NCBI RefSeq assembly: GCF_003860345.1
Contig: NZ_CP034179.1
Location: 3,890,001-3,954,000 of the forward strand
Source: Caenibius tardaugens NBRC 16725
GTDB lineage: Bacteria > Pseudomonadota > Alphaproteobacteria > Sphingomonadales > Sphingomonadaceae
DNA length: 64,000 nt
Direction of reading: 5' to 3'
In this document: positions 59,267 through 64,000 of the stretch, piece by piece
How the letters are laid out: each line of letters starts with the position of its first letter
How positions within the stretch are numbered: the stretch's first letter is position 1
Notes under the pieces: model-generated
What the model was told of the DNA's origin: nothing
Database searches by the model: none
The model's input: only the letters and a program-made list of their open reading frames with translations
Made by a program: the position numbers and the translations under genes

Positions 59267-60661
59267 TCAGAACATGTAACCGAGACCGAGGTTGATCCGG
59301 TCGTTGTTCTTGTTTTCAAAGAATTTCTGATAATCGATCTTGACCACCACCTCGTGCAGCGGGTGGAACGAGAAGCCTGTCGTCAGGACGCGATCCCGGT
59401 TGGTGGGGTCTGCCGTCAGGCCCAGCGGGAGTTTTGCCTGGGTGTCGTATTTTTCGTAGCGCACGAAGGGATTGAGTGTGACGTCTCCGCCGAGCGAAAA
59501 GCTGTAGGCACCCTGGACCAGCCAACCGTAGAACGACGAGGGCAGTATCGCCCGCTCCGCGCCATTCGCAGTATTGTAGTCGAGAATGATCTGATCGATC
59601 GCGGCGCTGTTGGCGAAGCTGCCGCGCGTGTAGAGCGCCTCCACATCGAAGCCCGAGTGCTGAATGCGGGCATGGACATCCCACAATGTCACCCGTCCAC
59701 CGATTCCGGCAAAATTGGGTCCAGTCGGATCAGCCTTGAAGTCCGCGTTGGCGTGGCCCGTCTTCCCGCTGAAGACGGCACCACCGATGAGGACGCCCGG
59801 CGTGGGAGTATATTCGAGCGAGCCGTAAACCGAGAGGTTGGCTGCATGAGCAAGCTGAAGTTCCTGATGCGTGCCAAGAAGCGGCGCGCTGGCATCGTCG
59901 AGCTTGGCGAAATCAAAGCCGGTCGTGACGCCGACATCATAAGACAGGCCAAAGGGAGTCGAACCCCAGATGCTCACGCCACCTTCGCGCCAGGTCGAGG
60001 GAATGATGCGCCGCTCGACCTCATTGCGCTCGACCCCGTAGAACACGGGCGGTTCGTGATTGCGGTTGATGAAGCCGAAGGGCATCAGGAACAGCCCGGT
60101 CTTGACGTTGAGCGCCGGGTTGAAGGCATAGTTCAGATAGGCCTGTTCGATCTCGACCTCGCCTTTATCGCCGGAACTCGCCACCGCGTGTTCAACCTCG
60201 ACCTCGCTGTTGAAGCTGATCCGGTCGTTGAAGCGATGGCCGAAGAAGAGGACAAAGCGCTTCAGGTCGGCCTGGTTACGGCTCGCGTCATGGACGTAGC
60301 CATTATAGGAAATCTCGCCATAGCCGCCGATCGTCGTGTCTGAACCGCCGCGTCCTCCGGTGCTGCCGTTATCAGCCGCGGCGAGGGTGGACGTTGATGT
60401 GGGGGTGGGAGCGCCTCCGGCAGGTGCGGAAGTGGCCAGAACGCTTGCTGGCGCCGTAGCCGTTTGCAGCCGAGCATCAATCTCCTGCAGCTGCTTCGCT
60501 TGCGCTGCCAACTGTGCATTCTGCGCGGCGATTTGCTGCTGCTGTTCCGCGACCTGAGCCTTCAGAAGCGTGATTTCAGTTTGAAGCGATGGCTCTTCTG
60601 CCAATGCGGGTGTGGCGACGGTCAGCGCTGTGGCTGCCATCAAGGCGAGTCGGATTTTCAA
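59267..60661 (-). CDS. Porin-like outer-membrane protein with coiled-coil N terminus
   Basis: A protein of about 464 residues. Signal peptide (IRLALMAATALTVATPALA), then a coiled coil (LLKAQVAEQQQQIAAQNAQL) of the type that spans the periplasm in OprP/SprP-like porins, a Ser/Thr/Gly linker and a barrel with GYGEISYNGYVHDASRNQAD and terminal NLGLGYMF. The start is uncertain: TTG 60661 with GGGGGC upstream is used, ATG 60640 and ATG 60712 are in frame. It heads the operon and has a Fur-box-like sequence upstream, so iron control is likely. Confidence 0.85.
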   Translation of the reverse strand: MKIRLALMAATALTVATPALAEEPSLQTEITLLKAQVAEQQQQIAAQNAQLAAQAKQLQEIDARLQTATAPASVLATSAPAGGAPTPTSTSTLAAADNGSTGGRGGSDTTIGGYGEISYNGYVHDASRNQADLKRFVLFFGHRFNDRISFNSEVEVEHAVASSGDKGEVEIEQAYLNYAFNPALNVKTGLFLMPFGFINRNHEPPVFYGVERNEVERRIIPSTWREGGVSIWGSTPFGLSYDVGVTTGFDFAKLDDASAPLLGTHQELQLAHAANLSVYGSLEYTPTPGVLIGGAVFSGKTGHANADFKADPTGPNFAGIGGRVTLWDVHARIQHSGFDVEALYTRGSFANSAAIDQIILDYNTANGAERAILPSSFYGWLVQGAYSFSLGGDVTLNPFVRYEKYDTQAKLPLGLTADPTNRDRVLTTGFSFHPLHEVVVKIDYQKFFENKNNDRINLGLGYMF

Positions 60662-60698
60662 GTTTGCCCCCAATGCTAGGATTGCGGGCGAGCTACCA

Positions 60699-60720
60699 AT
60701 AATGATAGTCATTCGCAATA
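60699..60720. promoter_or_regulatory. Fur-box-like sequence upstream of the porin operon
   Basis: The stretch ATAATGATAGTCATTCGCAA contains the Fur consensus pattern (ATGATA-TCATT-like core with partial dyad symmetry). It lies 38 bases upstream of the likely porin start and about 140 bases from the divergent fur gene. Binding by Fur is inference. Confidence 0.65.
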
Positions 60721-60857
60721 GCTTTGTTTCTTTTTGTTGCTGGCGAGTTTGATCTGGATCAATGAGGTGCTCGGAAAGCCCGGTGGCACCGCAGAACGAA
60801 TCCGGGGTAAACGGGCGGCTGTGATCGCTAACGTCGCCGCTCAGTCGGAGAACCTCG

Positions 60858-61298
60858 ATGCATCAGAGGATTGATATCGAGGCGCTCTGCGATCAGCGGG
60901 GCCTGCGCATAACCGATCAGCGCAGGGTCATCGCGCAGGTCCTTTCGGATTCGAGCGATCATCCGAACGTCGAGGTGCTGCACAAACGGCCATCGGCGAT
61001 AGACCCCGGCATTTCCATCGCGACGGTCTACCGTACCATCCGTCTGTTCGAGGAAGCGGGAATCATCGAACGGCATGATTTTGGAGATGGCAAAGCCCGC
61101 TATGAGCCCGCGCCAGACGCGCACCATGACCATCTGATCGACGTTGAAACGGGCAAGGTGATCGAGTTCGTCGATCCCGAGCTGGAAGCTCTGCAGCGCG
61201 AAATCGCGCAGCGGTTGGGTTATCGGTTGGTCGATCACAAATTGGAGCTTTACGCGGTCAAGCTTACGACTGGACCGCATGTCCGTGACCTCGAATGA
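60858..61298 (+). CDS. Fur-family transcriptional regulator
   Basis: A 146-residue Fur/Mur-type regulator: ITDQRRVIAQVLSDSSDHPN, ISIATVYRTIRLFEEAGIIE, RHDFGDGKARYEPAPDAHHD and HLIDVETGKVIEFVDPELEA. The CxxC pair of enterobacterial Fur is replaced by DVETG, as is usual in alphaproteobacterial Fur/Mur. It is divergent from the porin-apbE operon, which has a Fur-box-like site. Whether it senses iron or manganese is not clear from the sequence. The N-terminal histidine-rich metal site is conserved (HHDH). Confidence 0.9.
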   Translation: MHQRIDIEALCDQRGLRITDQRRVIAQVLSDSSDHPNVEVLHKRPSAIDPGISIATVYRTIRLFEEAGIIERHDFGDGKARYEPAPDAHHDHLIDVETGKVIEFVDPELEALQREIAQRLGYRLVDHKLELYAVKLTTGPHVRDLE

Positions 61299-61335
61299 TC
61301 GCGATAGAAGAAGGGCGCCACTGCATTTGAACCCG

Positions 61336-61962
61336 TCATGTTGCGGCTTCCTGGAATTCCCGACCGGCGTGTCGAATAATTTGCACGCCACCACTGATGC
61401 CGAGCGTTGCAAGGATGGTCGCGACAATGAGATCGGGCCAGGCGCTTCCCGTTCCGAACACCCCCAGGGCAGCCGCGACGACCGCGATGTTGCCGATCGC
61501 GTCGTTGCGCGAGCAGATCCACACCGAACGCATGTTCGCGTCGCCCGTTCGAAAGCGGTAGAGCATCAGCGCGACGGTCGCATTGGTGGCCAACGCGGCA
61601 AAGCCGACCACGCCCATGGTAGCAGCCTCGGGCGAAGTGCCGATGATCGCTGCTCGGGCGGCGGTTACGAGAATCCATCCTCCGAGGACAGCCAGGGTAA
61701 GTCCTTTGGCGAGGGCCGCGCGAGACCGCCAGATCAATGGCATACCTGCAACGAGCAGGCTGATTGCATAGTTGGCGGCGTCGCCGAGGAAGTCCAGTGC
61801 ATCGGCCTGGAGTGCATGGCTATCGGCGGCTGATCCGGCAAACATCTCAACACCGAACATCCCCGCGTTGATCGCGAGAGCAATCCACAGCGCGCGCCGC
61901 CAGCGTGGCTCGTTGAGCGCCTTTGTGCTGCCGCATGCGCTCTCGCAACAGTCACCGGCCAA
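61336..61962 (-). CDS. Cation diffusion facilitator-type transporter
   Basis: A 208-residue protein with about five or six membrane helices: ALWIALAINAGMFGVEMFAG, LDFLGDAANYAISLLVAGMP, LTLAVLGGWILVTAARAAII and VVGFAALATNATVALMLYRF. TM2 has ALDFLGD and TM5 has WICSRNDAIGN, in place of the HxxxD pattern of CzcD. The cysteine-rich N terminus GDCCESACG is suited to metal binding. TTG 61962 is used because GAGGGG precedes it; an ATG-less longer reading is possible. It is divergent from merR across a typical MerR promoter, so metal induction is likely. Confidence 0.85.
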   Translation of the reverse strand: MAGDCCESACGSTKALNEPRWRRALWIALAINAGMFGVEMFAGSAADSHALQADALDFLGDAANYAISLLVAGMPLIWRSRAALAKGLTLAVLGGWILVTAARAAIIGTSPEAATMGVVGFAALATNATVALMLYRFRTGDANMRSVWICSRNDAIGNIAVVAAALGVFGTGSAWPDLIVATILATLGISGGVQIIRHAGREFQEAAT

Positions 61963-62004
61963 CCGTTTTCCCCTCGACAATCCGTGAGTCGGACACGCAT
62001 ATGC

Positions 62005-62025
62005 ACCCTGTAGCAACTATAGGGT
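62005..62025 (-). promoter_or_regulatory. MerR-type promoter/operator of the cation transporter
   Basis: The dyad ACCCTGTAG-CAA-CTATAGGGT has one mismatch between its 9-base arms. On the minus strand it lies within a 19-bp spacer between TTGACC and a CATATG -10-like box, the over-long spacing that defines MerR-activated promoters. It sits between the transporter and merR. Confidence 0.8.
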
Positions 62026-62031
62026 CAAGCC

Positions 62032-62433
62032 ATGAAGATCGGGGAACTGGCGGCCACTACCGCAACGAAGGTAGAGACAGTTCGGTATTATGAGAGGATC
62101 GGCCTCCTGCCACCGCCTGGCCGCACGTCTGGCAATTATCGCAGCTACGGCATTGAGCATCTGGCGCGCCTATCGTTCATTCGCCGTGCGCGCGATCTGG
62201 GCTTTACGCTCGAGGCCGTTCGCGAGCTTCTAACGCTCGCCGATGACCAGGAGCGCTCCTGCGAAGCCGTGGACGGCATCGCCCGCGCACATTTGACGGA
62301 GGTGGACCGCAAGATCGCAGATCTCATGGCATTGCGCGGCGAACTCGACCGAGTGATCGGCTCGTGTAGCCGCGGCACGGTAGCGGATTGCAAGATCATC
62401 GACGCGCTGGCGCCGCGCAACCCCGCCCCCTAG
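62032..62433 (+). CDS. MerR-family metal-responsive regulator (CadR/ZntR-like)
   Basis: A 133-residue regulator: MKIGELAATTATKVETVRYY, ERIGLLPPPGRTSGNYRSYG, LARLSFIRRARDLGFTLEAV and ELLTLADDQERSCEAVDG. The C-terminal cysteines (GSCSRGTVADCKIID) follow the dimerisation helix and match the metal loop of CadR/PbrR/ZntR-type proteins. It is divergent from the CDF transporter and overlaps its operator, so it controls the transporter in response to metal. Which metal is not certain. Confidence 0.9.
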   Translation: MKIGELAATTATKVETVRYYERIGLLPPPGRTSGNYRSYGIEHLARLSFIRRARDLGFTLEAVRELLTLADDQERSCEAVDGIARAHLTEVDRKIADLMALRGELDRVIGSCSRGTVADCKIIDALAPRNPAP

Positions 62434-62564
62434 GTGGCTCCGGCAATGCGGGAGCAGGTTGGGAATTTGTATCCCATGGCGTTCGATCAATGTGGCTATG
62501 TAACTTTCGGGGCGCCGATCCGGCTGTTCCATAAACACCGCGTTCGATGGGAATGCCTGAATCT

Positions 62565-63239
62565 ATGCGTATCCTGCTTGCCGAAGACGACACGGATACT
62601 GCCCAGTTCATCGAGACCAGCCTCGGAGAGCTTAGCCATGTCGTGAAGTCGGTCGGCACCGGCGATGCGGCCTTGCGGATTGCCCGTTCGGAATCCTGGG
62701 ATGTCATCATTCTCGATCGGATGCTGCCGGAGCTGGACGGCCTGACCCTGCTCAAGGCTGCGCGCAGCTGCGGCGTTACGACCCCCGTGCTCATGTTGAC
62801 CGCGCTCGGCCGAATCGAGGATCGCGTTGACGGGCTCGATGCCGGTGCGGACGATTACCTGGTGAAGCCGTTTGCGCCGAGTGAGCTTGTCGCCCGTGTC
62901 CAGGCGCTCGGGCGTAGGTACACACAAAGCGAGATCGCCACAAAGCTTCTGGCCGGGCCGCTTGAACTGGACCTGATCGCCCGCGAGATCAGACGCGATG
63001 GGCGGCTCGTCCTGCTTCAGCCCCGCGAATTGAGGTTGCTCGAAGTGCTCATGAGACACGCTGGAGAGTTCGTCACCCGGGCGATGCTGCTCGAGGATGT
63101 CTGGGATTTTCACTTCGATCCGCAGACCAAGCTCATCGAGACTCACATGAGCCGACTTCGTGCCAAGCTCAACGAGGGTGGACTCCCCGATCTCATCGAA
63201 ACCGTTCGTGGTTCCGGCTATCGGGTACGGGCGGTATGA
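62565..63239 (+). CDS. OmpR-family two-component response regulator
   Basis: A 224-residue regulator. The receiver has MRILLAEDDTDTAQFIETSL, the phosphorylation Asp in WDVIILDRMLPELDGLTLLK and VLMLTALGRIEDRVDGLDAG; the C-terminal winged helix has LELDLIAREIRRDGRLVLLQ and THMSRLRAKLNEGGLPDLIE, ending GYRVRAV. The start is uncertain between ATG 62547, 62553 and 62565; the last places the receiver at residue 1. Its stop overlaps the sensor-kinase ATG, so the two genes are coupled. Linkage to the MerR gene suggests metal stress, but this is weak. Confidence 0.93.
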   Translation: MRILLAEDDTDTAQFIETSLGELSHVVKSVGTGDAALRIARSESWDVIILDRMLPELDGLTLLKAARSCGVTTPVLMLTALGRIEDRVDGLDAGADDYLVKPFAPSELVARVQALGRRYTQSEIATKLLAGPLELDLIAREIRRDGRLVLLQPRELRLLEVLMRHAGEFVTRAMLLEDVWDFHFDPQTKLIETHMSRLRAKLNEGGLPDLIETVRGSGYRVRAV

Positions 63240-64000
63240 AGTTCGGGCCGGGCAGCGCCGCCAACCGCATCGCGCTCTTGGGCTGGCTGATCTACGCGGC
63301 AGCGACCTTGCTGCTGGGTATCGCGGTCTATTTCGCGACCCACGCCGCCTTCTCGCGTCAGATCGACGAGCGGATCGAGCAGGCGACCTCCGCCCTTCTG
63401 ATCGAGTATCACGATGACGGGGTCGGAGGTGTGCAGTCCGCGCTCGATCAGCAGGGGCGGAACAGGCCGATTGGTCTGGGCACTGCTTTGTTCGACGCCC
63501 GGGGAGCAAGGATTGCCGGTAACCTGGCAATCCCACTCACGGAGCCGGGCTGGCGCAACATCGTGTTCCACGACCCTGGTGAAGGGCGCGAGCAAGCGCG
63601 AGCCCAAGTGACCGTGCTCCCGGGCAACTATCGTCTCGTGGTTGCCGCCGACCTGGAGTCGTTAGAGACGATTGATCACACCATCCTGGCAATGTTCGGT
63701 GTCACGGTTGTCGTCTTGCTGCTGCTGGGCCTGGCAGGAGCCTTGTTGCTGGCCCGTTATCTGCATCGCCGTTTGGCGGGCATCGAGGCGACTTCTAGCG
63801 CTATTGTGCGGGGGGACTTCACGCGACGGGCCGGCATCGGCACCGCCGGAGATGAGTTTGACCGGGTGGCGCTTTCGCTCAACACCATGCTCGACCGGAT
63901 AGCGGGATTGATTGCGAACCTGCGTCAGGTCACCGCTGGTCTGGCGCACGACCTGCGCACGCCGCTATCGCACCTGCGCAACCATCTCGAACGGATGCGC
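63236..64000 (+). CDS. Sensor histidine kinase (3' end beyond window)
   Basis: The frame from ATG 63236 is open to the last base (255 codons). Features are two membrane helices (ALLGWLIYAAATLLLGIAVY and ILAMFGVTVVVLLLLGLAGA, the latter ending ALLLARY), a periplasmic domain of about 120 residues between them, a HAMP-like region (GIEATSSAIVRGDFTRRAGI) and the start of the dimerisation domain with AHDLRTPLSHLRNH, placing the phospho-accepting His at residue 238. The catalytic domain lies outside. Its start overlaps the regulator stop (ATGA). It would sense a periplasmic signal and phosphorylate that regulator. Confidence 0.92.
   Translation, partial: MKFGPGSAANRIALLGWLIYAAATLLLGIAVYFATHAAFSRQIDERIEQATSALLIEYHDDGVGGVQSALDQQGRNRPIGLGTALFDARGARIAGNLAIPLTEPGWRNIVFHDPGEGREQARAQVTVLPGNYRLVVAADLESLETIDHTILAMFGVTVVVLLLLGLAGALLLARYLHRRLAGIEATSSAIVRGDFTRRAGIGTAGDEFDRVALSLNTMLDRIAGLIANLRQVTAGLAHDLRTPLSHLRNHLERMR

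Noticed and set aside
1-64000. tRNA and rRNA genes, and phage structural genes
   Set aside because: I scanned by eye and saw no cloverleaf with matching anticodon/CCA pattern, no rRNA core sequences and no capsid, portal or terminase motif. A search with tRNAscan-SE or Infernal would be decisive.

Overview
The window looks like chromosomal DNA of a sphingomonad-type alphaproteobacterium (Sphingomonas, Sphingobium or Novosphingobium relatives). The grounds are high GC, alphaproteobacterial-style gene families (DUF736/DUF2493 plasmid genes, a TraA-type MobF relaxase, a Fur lacking the usual CxxC, NodT-type efflux lipoproteins) and codon use. This is inference by eye; no database search was run. 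No tRNA, rRNA or CRISPR array was seen.

Layout. (1) 1-3.75 kb: pqqB (5' end cut by the window edge), pqqC, pqqD and pqqE in overlapping order, then a creatininase-family hydrolase that may replace the usual PqqA protease. (2) 3.8-12.4 kb: an accessory block of an unknown protein, a PP-loop (PAPS-reductase-like) ATPase, a GHKL/Hsp90-fold ATPase, a Xre-RES toxin-antitoxin pair, a ParDE pair, a second PP-loop protein, another unknown and a NYN-domain nuclease behind a structured leader. This is the best candidate for an undescribed system (sulfur-transfer DNA/RNA modification or defence). (3) 12.9-14 kb: a small ABM-like protein and an enoyl-CoA hydratase. (4) 14.4-25.15 kb: plasmid or integrative-element functions: DUF736, two DUF2493 paralogues, a small coiled-coil protein, an inverted-repeat region that may be oriT, an RHH protein, a 54-residue coupled protein, TraD coupling protein, TraA relaxase and a lytic transglycosylase. 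No mating-pair (T4SS) genes are present. The segment ends against a 5'-truncated ECF41-type sigma-factor pseudogene.

(5) 25.9-28.2 kb: an HxlR regulator divergent from MAPEG, ABM-like, VOC and cupin genes. (6) 28.4-30.1 kb: HipBA with a perfect 12-bp inverted-repeat operator. (7) 30.2-39.5 kb: polyhydroxybutyrate and acetyl-phosphate metabolism: phaC, MaoC-Pta fusion, ackA, fabI and an outer-membrane phospholipase A on the minus strand, a TetR regulator, and divergent phaB and phasin genes. (8) 39.5-46 kb: an efflux operon of NodT outer-membrane factor, HlyD adaptor, RbbA-like double ATPase-permease with a one-base frameshift inside its first Walker A, and an ABC-2 permease. (9) 46.2-48.2 kb: a LuxR-type regulator and a decayed zone holding a TSUP-transporter pseudogene and an IS66 remnant.

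(10) 48.2-55.1 kb: HdeD, then an RND efflux operon (TetR, adaptor, pump, TolC-like) with a palindromic operator. (11) 55.2-56.4 kb: an intact IS5-family element. (12) 56.5-61.3 kb: a probable iron-responsive operon (porin, beta-barrel protein, FMN-binding protein, ApbE flavin transferase, b561-like membrane protein) with a Fur-box-like sequence, divergent from fur. (13) 61.3-64 kb: a cation-diffusion transporter and MerR regulator sharing a classic MerR promoter, then a two-component regulator and a sensor kinase that runs off the window. The picture is a metabolically versatile, stress- and metal-adapted environmental bacterium with a patchwork of mobile DNA.
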